From Trametes villosa (taxonomy: Eukaryota; Basidiomycota; Agaricomycetes; Polyporales; Polyporaceae), in the NCBI GenBank assembly GCA_002964805.2, contig PUDQ02000036.1:186001-250000 (forward strand): DNA of 64,000 nt, written 5' to 3'. The position numbers were made by a program, and so were the translations under genes. Shown one piece after another: positions 47,900-57,680 of the stretch (position 1 is its first letter; each line of letters opens with the position of its first letter). The notes beneath the pieces are model-generated. The model had not been told where the DNA came from. It did not search any database and saw only the letters and a list, made by a program, of their open reading frames with translations.

Positions 47900-48420
47900 G
47901 GCCGCGAGCAGGGTTAGGCACGGTCTGCTATCGGCATCCCAGTTGAGAAGAGCTTCTTCACCGCCGTTCGTACCAGGATTGATGAGTAAAGCAGCATCAT
48001 GAGCCGTGCAAACTCACTTGAGCGATGTAGAGGTCGAGGTACCGTTTCCTCACTTTCACTGGCGTTGTGGAGTGAAGAGAGCCACGTGGGCCGGCGTCTA
48101 AATTTCTTGCCCCGCTCTCGGATCCGGAGCTGTGAGTGAGGCGCGGGTTGCACTAGGTCAACTTGTTGCAAGTACTGTACTCCTTCGCGCCTTCTATCTC
48201 AATCCAGGGCTTCGTAATCCATGGCAGGCCATAACGGAAGATGAACTCCGCGGAATCCCTGGCTATCCATACAATATACAGACCTCCCGGAGTATGAGAA
48301 CGAAAAACCCAGGGAGGTCCCGACGTACGGCAGCATCTCATCACGATGTCCAGCCTCACAACTCACGGACACGGAATGAGTGATCAGCTCGACAACGACC
48401 ACATGGCCGTAAGTGTCCAA
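47900..48420 (-). repeat. Decayed block upstream of gene K (copy 1 of 4)
   Basis: Resembles blocks at 50780-51130, 52900-53560 and 55400-55930. A minus-strand reading starts MRCCRTSGPPW, parallel to MRCCRTSKSRW in copy 4. Ends with CAGCTCGACAACGACCACATGG, recognisable in copies 3 and 4. Probably remnant exons of an older duplicated gene. Confidence 0.5.
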
Positions 48421-48990
48421 GTTTGTTCTGCCTAGTATGATCATCACCGGGATCTCAGACCTTTGTAGGACGAATTGCGCGCGTACTCAGTACTTGGCAC
48501 GACCTTCCTCACTCGTTCAAGTTCTCGCTATCGCTCTCCGTTCCCCTCGTCCTTGCCGTTATACTTCGGGGATAATGCATGTACCTTCTTTCTAAGCGGG
48601 AAGCGGCTACAGTGGCGACTACCGGAAGACATCCCAACACCTCACTGTAACCTTCGAGGACTCGCCCAAAATTGGCAACACCAGCAGTACCACGAACTTA
48701 ACCTCACGGCTGCAGGCACCGTGGCCAACGCCGCGCCTTCCCGCAACTCCGACCGGGGCTCATACCACTATAGGTGTACCACGAGTACGTGTCATTTTGC
48801 GCTCTTTCTGCTACGCTTCGGTCCATGATATTACAGGCTAGGCTCGCCGTTCCGCTTGTAGATCATATCTCTGAGAAGGGAGTGTTTGCGATACGTATCT
48901 AGTGCCGTTTACATAAATACACTCATACATTGCGACTTCTACCTTGACGCACCTCGTAAACCCTTTGATGCCCGTACTTCCAGGAGTCCA
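48421..48990. other. Intergenic, possibly a decayed relative of the region before gene O
   Basis: The stretch GGATCTCAGACCTTTGTAGGACG (~48452) and the CT-rich run at ~48535 recall ~55990-56055 before gene O. No intact gene. Confidence 0.35.
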
Positions 48991-50304
48991 TCAAACGCGC
49001 GGTTCGTATGCAGGAGGAGGCTCCGAATCGTGAGTGTTAACCGATTCCGTGTCTGTGTCCTCCCATCGCGGCGATGCAGCTGCCATGCTCGAGAGTACGC
49101 GTTGCGCTAGGCGCCGCGGAAGGGCGAAGTGAACAAGCTCTTGACGTACATCGATCTCCAGGACAGGTTCAATTACGGATGCGGCCGCGGTCTCCGGGAG
49201 CATGCGCGCACCAGAGTACTCATTGGAGGGCGCTGGCGGGCCTTCAGAGAGCGGCAGTGTGGAATAATGGACGGGAGGTTCACGATTCGTCGGTTTCGTA
49301 GGAGGCGAGGTTGAAGAAGAAACCATGGAGGCGGTTCCGCTCTGGGCTCCGGTGCTACTTGACAAGAGGGACGGCCCACGCACACGTCTCTCGGAAGCAG
49401 GGTCGCTGACGAGAGTGTGGGAGGAGTTGAACGTGAGTTGTGGGGTCGCGGGGGATATGTCATTTGGCGTCGGGGTGTCCTCGGTGCCGTTACGCGGAAG
49501 TGGAGGAGCGATACTCTTATGGGCGTGGGCCCGCCGCATCCGGAGACGCAGGAGGGCGGCCACGCCCGCGATGCCCACGACGACCGAGAGAATGGCGCCC
49601 GCAAGGATCGTCGCCGGCAGATGGTGTTCATGGGAGGATTGGGAGGTCGTCGCTTCGGGCGCCATAGGGGAGGAGATACTGGACAGTGTTTGTGATGCGG
49701 AAGCCCTACCATCCGATGCGGAGTGTGATGGCAGGGAGGCACTGGCATATGATACAGAGCGCAATGTCGTAGCCGAGCCGAGCGAGTCCAATCCGGATGG
49801 AGTGAACTCGTTGAATCCAAACGTAGGGTTGCTAGTGGACGGTTCAGAAGGCTGGGATGGAGTCCAGGTACTAGTACTCCTGGACAGGATGGGAGGCAGA
49901 GTCGGAGGTCCGGGTGGTAGGGTCTGTGAGCTCGGCAGAGACGTGCTTATGGCTGAACTCCGAGGGTCGGTAGTCGTCAACGGCGGAGAGACCGACGTGA
50001 TATCCGATGGATGGACAACTGTTATCACAGTAGTATGGACGGTCTGAGCAACTGTCGTATGGACAGTTGCAATTGCTGTACTGACAGTCGCAATTGCTGT
50101 ACTGACAGTCACTATGACTGTTTCTGTCGCATGGATGATGGGGAGTATATGGAAGGAGAAATGGGAGGCCGCGTCTGTTGTCCTATCGGAAGGATCCCTA
50201 CGGAGGGCGGGTCCGGATGAGTCGCGAGGGGGTATGAGGGTATACAGAGTGCGATGCCTCGTGAAACGGTCCCTTGAGTTGTTCCTCGCATGGTTGAAAT
50301 GCAT
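48991..50304 (-). CDS. Gene L: single-pass membrane protein without CFEM, PPAYEPRV tail
   Basis: Single coding exon, 437 aa, from ATG at 50304; a 5' UTR intron (GTGAGT near 50402 to CTATTAG) is plausible. The ectodomain has no Cys-rich domain but a Val/Thr repeat (IVTVSTAIATVSTAIATVHT). Then a Ser/Thr/Pro stalk, membrane segment AGAILSVVVGIAGVAALLRL and RMRRAHAHKS. The C-terminus has LVHFALPRRLAQRVLSSMAA followed by SEPPPAYEPRV. An alternative start using a 5' exon (MRRIGRRSLSGGALS...) spliced directly to the Val/Thr repeat is possible but needs transcription from further upstream. Confidence 0.7.
   Translation of the reverse strand: MHFNHARNNSRDRFTRHRTLYTLIPPRDSSGPALRRDPSDRTTDAASHFSFHILPIIHATETVIVTVSTAIATVSTAIATVHTTVAQTVHTTVITVVHPSDITSVSPPLTTTDPRSSAISTSLPSSQTLPPGPPTLPPILSRSTSTWTPSQPSEPSTSNPTFGFNEFTPSGLDSLGSATTLRSVSYASASLPSHSASDGRASASQTLSSISSPMAPEATTSQSSHEHHLPATILAGAILSVVVGIAGVAALLRLRMRRAHAHKSIAPPLPRNGTEDTPTPNDISPATPQLTFNSSHTLVSDPASERRVRGPSLLSSSTGAQSGTASMVSSSTSPPTKPTNREPPVHYSTLPLSEGPPAPSNEYSGARMLPETAAASVIEPVLEIDVRQELVHFALPRRLAQRVLSSMAAASPRWEDTDTESVNTHDSEPPPAYEPRV
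50060..50122 (-). repeat. 21-bp tandem repeat in gene L ectodomain
   Basis: CAATTGCTGTACTGACAGT occurs twice in a row (plus strand), with a third diverged unit beside it. It encodes TVSTAIA units. Confidence 0.8.
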
Positions 50305-50469
50305 ATGGTCGAATGGCGGTGTGCAGCCTAATAGAGCATGGGCGATCAATTTTGCTCAACATTAGGATGTGCCGTATCGTCGGATGCATGCAAAAGACTC
50401 ACCTGCGACTAGGAGTGGCCTCGACAGTGTACTCAAGGCTCCTCCCGAAAGCGAGCGGCGGCCAATTCT

Positions 50470-50600
50470 GCGCATGTTATGTATGCTGTTCGCCCGTAAA
50501 TTGTAGTTCTGTTGGTATCTCTCGATGGATGTCGGCGCTAGCACCATCCGGTGATATCGAAAGGATGCCTCGGCAGCTTGATGAAATCTTAATGTTGAAC
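50470..50600 (-). promoter_or_regulatory. Promoter block of gene L with conserved element
   Basis: GTTATGTATGCTG at ~50476 (TATA-like on minus) and TTGATGAAATCTTAATGTTG at 50579-50598, the counterpart of the elements before K, M and N. Confidence 0.5.
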
Positions 50601-50779
50601 GCTGCACGTCAACGAGCGCATTGTCCTCGGGCCTACGCTAGTGCGACACGGTGGTAGGGCCTGTCAGCTAAGCTCTTGAGAAACACTGGTCGCCTTTCCG
50701 CCGTCTGTATCAAGAAGAGTTTGTTGATCAGAATCACGAACTCTAGATATTCAAAGGAGCGACAAGGTATACATCTACC

Positions 50780-51130
50780 TTTCCAAGCTTCAGGGAGATG
50801 TAATGCCAGGCTAGAAGCCGACATCGCGATGTGGCGGAGACGACGCTTCCGAGCTTGAATCCATCCTCGCAAGATGGCGGATGGACAGGGCGCGTGACCG
50901 CCGACACCGCCCCGTAGGCGAGGACCTGTAACTCTATCCATGATGGCAGACGTTCCGCTCTGCTAGAACTCTGCCTGCACGTTCGGTGGCGTTATGGAGG
51001 TGTAGACCCTGAGTGCAAAGTGGAGACCATGTGGGCCCGCGTTTGCCTGTATCGCTACCGCAGCACATCGCAACTTTGAGCTTGGGTGCAACTTGAATGA
51101 ATTCCTACATGCTGTAAGGCACTTCGCGAG
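50780..51130 (-). repeat. Decayed block upstream of gene L (copy 2 of 4)
   Basis: Shares with copy 4 the stretch around TGCTGCGGTA...GGCAAACGCGGGCCCACATGG (minus strand), but no reading frame is kept. Shorter than the other copies. Confidence 0.4.
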
Positions 51131-51335
51131 TACGTTCCATTGCACTCTTGGGCTCTCCTCGTCGCGTTCTCCTCTTAGACTCCCCTGTTTGTCCTCATAT
51201 AATATCCCTGGAAAGGAGGCGTGAGAGTCTGTCGCCGTCTTTACTCATTTCGCCTTGACGCACCTCGAAAACCTTCACTCATGCCAACACTCCTCGAGAC
51301 CTCAAACGCGCGACTCCCTCAGCTTCATCAGCAGG

Positions 51336-52595
51336 TTATGCGGGCGGCTCGTATGCAGGGAGAGGCTCCGAATGATGGGTATCGACCGATACTGCGTCCG
51401 CGTCAGTTCGTCGCGGCGTCGCCCCCGCCATGATGGCTAATACGTGTTGCGCCAGGCCCGGTGGGAGCGCCAGGTGTACGAGACCGTCTCCGTGTTCTAC
51501 GTCCGTCCCCGGGAAGGGTCCGGTTGCCGGTGGAGCAGCGGAATTAAGGAGTGTGCCTGCTCTGGCATACTCGTCCGAGAGCGCCGACGGATTTGCAGAG
51601 GGCGGTGGTGTGTGACAAGGGAGCGAAGCGTCCGGACAATCACCGGGAGAAGGGGCACCGTCCTTAGGTACGGCCGAAGGCGAGGATGGGCAGGAGATCG
51701 TGGAAGCACTTCCTTCCTGCGCTTCCATACTACTTTCTAAGAGAGACGTTTCGCACCCGCGTCCATCGGAAGCGGCGTCGCTGGCGAGGGTGGGGGAGGA
51801 ACGAGACGCGAGGAGCGGAGTTGGGGGAGATCTGTGACTGGGCGTCGCCGCGCCCGTAGTGCGTTCCTGCGGAAGCAGAGGGGCGGCGCTCTTACGAGCA
51901 CGGGCGCGCCGACGGCGCGTCCAGAAGCGCAGAAAAATCACCGCTGGCAGGATGCTCACGATGACGGCGGAGATGGTGCCCCCAAGAATTGACGTCAATT
52001 GCTGGTGCCCGCGGGGGGCTTGAGAGGCCGGAGCTCTGGACGGGACAACGGATGAGGTGGTACTTGACGGTGCTTGCTGTAGAGAAGTGCTAGGATCCGA
52101 CGCGGAGTGCAACGTCAGGGAAGCGCTGCCATCTAACCCGGTGTGCGCTGCCGCAGCCGGACTGAGTGAATCCGCTCCGGATGGAGTGAATGTGTTAATT
52201 TCGAATGTCGCAGTAGTACGGGTGCTGTGATGTCGCCTAGGAGAGGCAGAAGAAGCGAGTGACGGGATCTTCGTTGGGACCAGGGTAGCTCCCGGGGACC
52301 GGGTAGTAGTCATATTTGAAGGTTCAGGTGCAGGAGTCAGGGGATTCGATGGGGACCTAGTCGTGCTCGAGCTTTCTGCATCTGTGGGAGTCGGGTGGTC
52401 GGACATGGTATCCGACGTACTGGACGCCGTTGCCGAGGAAGATTCAGGTGGAAAGCCGGTCGCACTAGGAGTAGGTGGATTCAAAGCGGTTGTAGGGTTG
52501 CACGCGACCCAATCAGTGGACCCGTGAATCTCTATGGGACATAGCAATCTGGGTGTGTTTCGCTGGGGATTGGGATTCCGAGTTGTTCCATGCAT
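51336..52595 (-). CDS. Gene M: single-pass membrane protein without CFEM, LPAYEPPA tail
   Basis: Single coding exon, 419 aa, from ATG at 52595; a GTGAGT...CAG intron fits the 5' UTR. N-terminus MHGTTRN...RLLCPIEIHG, WVACNP: two Cys, no signal peptide. A long Ser/Thr/Pro stalk, membrane segment SILGGTISAVIVSILPAVIFL, then RRRRARARKSAAPLLPQE. The C-terminus has GLVHLALPPGLAQHVLAIMAG followed by SVDTHHSEPLPAYEPPA. The juxtamembrane RRRRARAR/ARKS...PLLPQ and the C-terminal module are nearly identical to gene K. Confidence 0.74.
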   Translation of the reverse strand: MHGTTRNPNPQRNTPRLLCPIEIHGSTDWVACNPTTALNPPTPSATGFPPESSSATASSTSDTMSDHPTPTDAESSSTTRSPSNPLTPAPEPSNMTTTRSPGATLVPTKIPSLASSASPRRHHSTRTTATFEINTFTPSGADSLSPAAAAHTGLDGSASLTLHSASDPSTSLQQAPSSTTSSVVPSRAPASQAPRGHQQLTSILGGTISAVIVSILPAVIFLRFWTRRRRARARKSAAPLLPQERTTGAATPSHRSPPTPLLASRSSPTLASDAASDGRGCETSLLESSMEAQEGSASTISCPSSPSAVPKDGAPSPGDCPDASLPCHTPPPSANPSALSDEYARAGTLLNSAAPPATGPFPGTDVEHGDGLVHLALPPGLAQHVLAIMAGATPRRTDADAVSVDTHHSEPLPAYEPPA

Positions 52596-52783
52596 GGGCA
52601 CGACGTGCTTGATTAAGCAGCAGTCACTTGTGTCTAGTGCTGCTGTCAGGTGGTCAGACAGACGAAGCCCTCGGACAGCTGTATCGCAAGATACGGCCGG
52701 AAAACGACTCACCAGAGAGAACGGGTACGTCCTTTGCCTGGTCCTGACTCTTCTCGATGGCGAGCAGCGACTGCCGCTGCGCA

Positions 52784-52792
52784 CTTTATATA
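52784..52792 (-). promoter_or_regulatory. TATA box of gene M
   Basis: TATATAAAG on the minus strand, followed by GCGCAGC-GCAGTC-CTGCTC, the same context as the gene N TATA box. Confidence 0.65.
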
Positions 52793-52845
52793 TGCCCTTC
52801 GCTCGAAGACTGCTGTCCCCAGCACCATATCAACATGATATCTCT

Positions 52846-52873
52846 GTAGTTTGATGGAATCTCGATGTTGAAC
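52846..52873 (-). promoter_or_regulatory. Conserved upstream element of gene M
   Basis: TTGATGGAATCTCGATGTTG (plus strand, 52851-52870), then AAC; matches the elements before K, L and N. Confidence 0.55.
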
Positions 52874-52899
52874 AATGGACATTAACGCGCGCCTCGCCC

Positions 52900-53560
52900 C
52901 GACGATGGACGAAGACGATGGTTGGGCGCGTTACGAAGGGTCCTGACAAATAGCTCCTTGCGGCGCCCACTACAGGAACTCTGTGAGTAGCTATCATAAG
53001 CCCTAGATTCCTGATTGATAAGTCAGAAGAAAACAAATACCTGTTTGAACGTCGGAGAGATGTTCATTTTATGGACCAAGAGCCGCTACCGCGACGCGTA
53101 CGGGTAAGATAAACGTGACAGTGAGCACGCCACGCTTCATACATCCTCGCGAGAAACTCACAAAGGGCTAATCGGTGACATGAAACCGCGATGATGGTCG
53201 ACGTGCGCCCTCGTCAGCATTTGGTACGGTCTTTCGCTGGCCGCCATTGTGAGCGCGCGAGCTCAACAGCTCCCACGTGGACGGGCGTCTGCTTTCATGT
53301 CCAACGAATCTTGAAGCTGTCCGACTCCTTCGCACCTTCTGTACCCATGAATACTGCATGCGCGCATCGTGAACCAGCTGAAAAAAAGATGAGAATCTCT
53401 CCAGGATGCGCATAAAGGTTGTCCAAGCTATAAGGCGGAAACCTCCGAGGCGGCATCGGGTCTTATCCGTAGTACGGCCGGCGCATCTCATCGCAATATT
53501 CACTGGTACCATGCGACTGACCACTGGCGTTCACCGCGCGACCAGCTGGACAACGACCAT
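52900..53560 (-). repeat. Decayed block upstream of gene M (copy 3 of 4)
   Basis: The minus-strand reading includes ESRRPSTWELLSSR, parallel to GSRRPATWELPSRR in copy 4, and MRCAGRT...GGFR parallel to MRCCRTS...GDFR. Stop codons and frame changes prevent an intact gene. Confidence 0.5.
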
Positions 53561-53701
53561 ATGGGTGCAATTACGTGTTTATTGCCATCTCCATGGATAC
53601 CACCTATCGCAAAACCTGCGTTTGCGCCTCTCAGAACTCGCATACTGGCCATAATTCCACGGGCACGCCTCGCGCGCTCCTCGTTCAGCTCCACCGGTGT
53701 C

Positions 53702-54957
53702 CTATGCGCGCGGCTCGTACGCAGGGAGAGGCTCCGAGCCGCCAGTAGCGACCGAGGATGCGTCTGCGTCCGTCCGCCGCGGCGATTGGCCTATGAGTAT
53801 AGCCAAAACGCGTTGCGCCAGGTCGCGCGGAAGTGCGAGGTGGACAAGGTCTTCACGTTGGTCTATGTCCGGAACGATTCCAGTTGCGGACGAGGGCGCG
53901 GGTGACGGGACGAAGCTGGCGCTGACGTGCTCCTCCAACTGAGCTGGCGAGACATCATCAGGCGGTCGTATAGGGGATGGAAGAGGAGAGGGTGGGTGAT
54001 CGCCACGGGAAGCGTCGTCGTCCTTGGGTTCCGCGCGCTCCATGGGCTCCGCGAGTTCTGTGGGCTGTAAGGACGAGCCTGAGAGCGCGGCAGTACTTCC
54101 GTCGTGCGCTTCCGTGCTGCTCCCCAAAAGAGAAGGGCTGAACGCGCCTCCTTCTACAGCAGCGTCTCTGAAGCAGGGGTGTGAGGAGTTGGAAACAGGT
54201 CGCATTGGTGCGGGAGCCACCGGGCTAGAACCCGGCGTTTCCGGAGCGTAGTGGTCGTGTGGAAGCAGAGGGGTAGCACTCTGGCGGGTTCGGGCTTGCC
54301 GTCGACGTGCCCAGAGGCGTACGAGGACGATCACCGCCCCAACGCCCGCGATCGCTGAAGGAATGGCTCCAGCGAGGACTGGCGCTGGGGGCGAAGCTTT
54401 ATCGGAGGGTTGGGAGCCTGTCACCCCAGGAGACAGAGCGAACGAGAAGGGAATGGACGTAGTTTGGGACGGGAAAACGCTGCTCGTCGCGGCGGGAAGT
54501 GTTGTTGGGGTCGAACCGGGTATACTCCCGCCGGAAGACGTCGGGGCCGCCTGTATGCTCCAAGATGGAGAAGTTGGGGTAGATACCGGGAGTGGGATGG
54601 GGGAGCCGGATGGGGTAGGTACGGGAAGTGGGACCGAGAAGTCCGGCGCGGAGGTGTTCCTGTCTGAACTTCCTAGTGCAATGGGCGTGTCGGTGACAGA
54701 GGTACTATCCGAGGTACTTGCTACTGTGGGCGTGTGGGGGCCAACGTGCTATCTGAGGCGCTGGCTCCCATGGTGGGCGTAAACGTGGTTGGATGGCCAG
54801 TCGCACGGTTTGTCTGTAGGTGTGTAGGAGGAGGGCACGGGTAGGTCGAGTTCGGAAACCAGATGTCGACGACATTCACAGTGACCCCTTCAGCGGGACA
54901 TAGTATTCGGAACACGGGTTGTTGCGCGGTGGCTGTCTGAGAAGTCGCTTGAGCCAT
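53702..54957 (-). CDS. Gene N: single-pass membrane protein without CFEM, LPAYEPRA tail
   Basis: Minus-strand model 54957-54807 and 54723-53702 (83-nt intron, phase 1, the phase of the family's second intron), 390 aa. N-terminus MAQATSQTATAQQPVFRILC, with a second Cys in STYPCPPP; no signal peptide. A Ser/Thr/Pro stalk, membrane segment AGAIPSAIAGVGAVIVLVRLW and RRRQARTRQSATPLLP. The C-terminus has DLVHLALPRDLAQRVLAILI followed by SVATGGSEPLPAYEPRA. The membrane segment is less hydrophobic than in its relatives. The donor (GTGCGA) is weak; without splicing there is a frame change at ~54720, so the gene could also be recently damaged. Confidence 0.68.
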
Positions 54958-55115
54958 TTTGAACGCGGAGTCGCTTGTATTGACGCTGCAGTCCAATGAT
55001 TAGATATTTCCAACATTATTGCCAGATACGGCGCGCAAACGACGCACCAGAGCTAGGCACACCCTTTGCCTAGTCCTGAATCTTCTCGGCGGTGAGCAGT
55101 GACTGCGGCTGCGCG

Positions 55116-55246
55116 CTTTATATACGTCGTTCGCCCACCAATCGTGAATGTGCCACCGGTGGTACCCCTCAGAGACCGTCGCCGACGACGCCCTTCAACG
55201 CAGATGGCCTGATACCTGGGTAGCGCGATGGTATCTTGGTGTTGAA
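55116..55246 (-). promoter_or_regulatory. Promoter of gene N: TATA box and conserved element
   Basis: TATATAAAG (minus) at 55116-55124 and GATGGTATCTTGGTGTTGAA at 55227-55246 (plus). A 5' UTR intron GTGCGT...CTGCAG fits between the TATA box and the ATG. Confidence 0.6.
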
Positions 55247-55399
55247 CATTGCGCGCAAACGCGCGTCCTCCGGTTCTGACGCCAGGCGAAAGACGGCGGT
55301 GGGCCTTTCAGCTAGGGGGTCGATGAAGAGCTCGCTGCCGTCTTTGCCAAAAGAATACAGTGAGCCCCTATCAGAAGCCCCAAAATCCTATTTGAGCAG

Positions 55400-55930
55400 A
55401 AAAGGGGCACAGGTACCTTTTCGACCATCTTATAGATGTTACGGCGTACTGCGTTGGCGGCGCTTCTTGCATGCTTGCAGTCAAGTAGATGAACGACGCT
55501 CTCGTACGACGGGGTCTACTTGACGAGCATTTGCACGACACCTCGTGGTGATGGCCGTGCTGCGTTCCTAGAGCTCGGTTCGTTCTTGTATGCGTCGTGG
55601 TTGTAGAGGTGGAGTCTATGAACACGACGAGATGGCAGCTCCCACGTGGCCGGGCGTCTGCTTCCATTACCGCAGCACCTTGTCGCATCTTCGAACCCGC
55701 ATGCGCTGCACTCCTTCCCGTCCTCCGTCTCCATCTCATGCGCCGTAGCGCACAGACCACAGCAGAAGATGAACACCTGCAAGGAAGTCCGACATGCCCA
55801 TATGAACCTCCCGGACTACGAAATCGGAAATCCCCGAGGCGCCATCGGGACTTTGACGTGCGGCAGCATCTCATTGCGATGTACTGAACACCCGCGCGAC
55901 CGACTACGCCATCACCTCAACGACAGCCAT
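55400..55930 (-). repeat. Decayed block upstream of gene N (copy 4 of 4, best preserved)
   Basis: Minus strand: MRCCRTSKSRW..., a good acceptor (TTCCTTGCAG), then VFIFCCGLCATAHEMETEDG, ECSACG, RCCGNGSRRPATWEL. The Cys pattern hints at a small secreted protein or a CFEM N-half, but no complete gene can be assembled. Confidence 0.45.
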
Positions 55931-56087
55931 ATGGCGGTAAGCATCCGACGTCAACCCCCCTCAGTTCTTGTGATCCTCATCGCGCTTCTCCGCGCTCTTG
56001 TAGGACGGGTCGCGGACGTGATCCCCCTCCCGCCCATTCTCCTTTCCTCCCCTCTTCTCCGCACTTATAATCACCGCTCTCGCCAAC

Positions 56088-57097
56088 ATGCGGTTCTCGC
56101 TGAAGCTCAACGTCCACGCTCTCTCCGTCCTGCTGTGCGCCCTCACAGCCGCCACCGCTCGCGACATCCCGACCCCAAGCGCGGAAAAAGGTGCGGCGAC
56201 TCGGACACCACCCGAGCTCCCGACGCTCCGCGCGGCGCCGACCCCGGCGGTGACCTTCCAGGGGTCCGCCTGCGTCACGAAGTGCTTCAACAAGGCGACG
56301 GCGCAGGGCAAGTGCTCCAGCATGTGCGTACCCCGTCTCGCTTTCGCGCGACTCCCGATGAACGCGCACCTACTTACGCGACCCGTTGCGCCCAGCGTCG
56401 ACGCGCTCTGCTTCTGCGCGAACCTCGAGCTCGCCGCGACGCTGTCCAGCTGCATCAAGAGTGACTGCCCCGACGAGGCACAAGCCGCGTTCGGGATATA
56501 CACGCAGACGTGCTCCGCTGCAGCCTCCCGTACGTCCCTCTCCTCCCCCTCCCAGCCCCTCCCCCCTCTCTCTCCCCCGGCCTCGCGAATTCGAAGCTCT
56601 GGGGAAGGCGATCGTCGCCTTGGCTATCGCGATCAGCTTCCCTGTCGCGCCACATCACGCCCACGTGACCGCGTACTCACGCTCCTGTTCCGTTCGCACT
56701 GGCAGTGTTCCCGAGCGGCTTCCTCCCTACCCTCCCTCTCGGCGCCCCGCCGACTATCCCTCCGACGTCGGTGGCCGCGCCCACTCCCTCGACGGACGCT
56801 GCCTCCAAACCCGCCGTGCCTAGCTCTGCCGTCCCCGCCCCTCCGGCCACTGCCAACGGTAGCGCTAGCGCCGGCGCGTCGACCGAAGCGCCACCAGCCG
56901 CGAGCGCAACACAAGGCCAAGGCGGCGACTCCGCGAGCGTCGGCACGAAGAGCGTCACCGTCACCGTCAGCGATGCGAACCCGGACAGCACCGGCACGGC
57001 GCTCAACCCGCCTGCGCAAAACGGCGCGGGGCGTCAGGTCGGATGCGGTGCGCTCACCGTGGCTGGCGGCGTCCTCCTCGCGTTCTGGAGCATCTGA
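56088..57097 (+). CDS. Gene O: CFEM-domain GPI-anchored protein
   Basis: Model 56088-56323, 56396-56529, 56706-57097 (72- and 176-nt introns, phases 2 and 1), 253 aa. Signal peptide MRFSLKLNVHALSVLLCALT, then a Pro/Thr-rich linker and the CFEM: ACVTKC, GKC, VDALCFCAN, SCIKSDC, QTC; eight Cys with Asp three before Cys4. A Ser/Ala/Pro-rich stalk and a hydrophobic C-terminus (CGALTVAGGVLLAFWSI) without basic residues, as in GPI signals. The second intron is long for this family. Strong GC-rich codon use, unlike the TM genes to its left. Confidence 0.86.
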
Positions 57098-57680
57098 GGG
57101 GCAAATACCGTGAGGGCGTCGGGATCTCGACTTCTTCTGTTCTTGGGCACGTTGTCGTTCCCTACTCCCAGCGGCGAGGTCGTCTCGTCGTCTCATCGGG
57201 TGATATCTTTATTTTGCCTCCGAGTCGTGGTTGTATACCCCACGTTCTTTACTCCTGCCATTCCTTAGCTTGTACTCTACGTGTACTGCGTCCTCTTGGT
57301 CGACGCTCCAAGCGTGCCGTGTACGAATCTATGCGAATACCCAGTCGTTATCATCGTCGCAGCGTGCAGCTCTCCGTCAATGATCCGAGTGCCCATACAT
57401 GCGTACTTCAAGCACGATCCAGGTTATATGCTACCCGGCCCATCGTACACAGGTATCGCACATCGTTCTCTCACTTAACATGGCGGAGACGAAGCCTCTC
57501 ACTCACACACACCGCTTCCGTGATCACTTCAAACAAATCTCTGGTACTCGCACTGTACCGCAAAAGCTCATAAACCTATGGCAGACGAGTCGCGGTAAAT
57601 CCACACGGGTATACCATACCGCATAGGGCGCACACCCCCGACCGCATCCTCGCAGGCTCGCAACCCCGCTCATCGTCTAT
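57098..57680. other. Intergenic between convergent genes O and P
   Basis: 3' flanks of O and P; no gene seen. Confidence 0.5.

Noticed and set aside
50403..50478. Coding first exon of gene L (MRRIGRRSLSGG...)
   Set aside because: In phase with the Val/Thr repeat, but the ATG lies at or upstream of the likely transcription start, and the matching region in M and N has no ATG. Kept only as an alternative.
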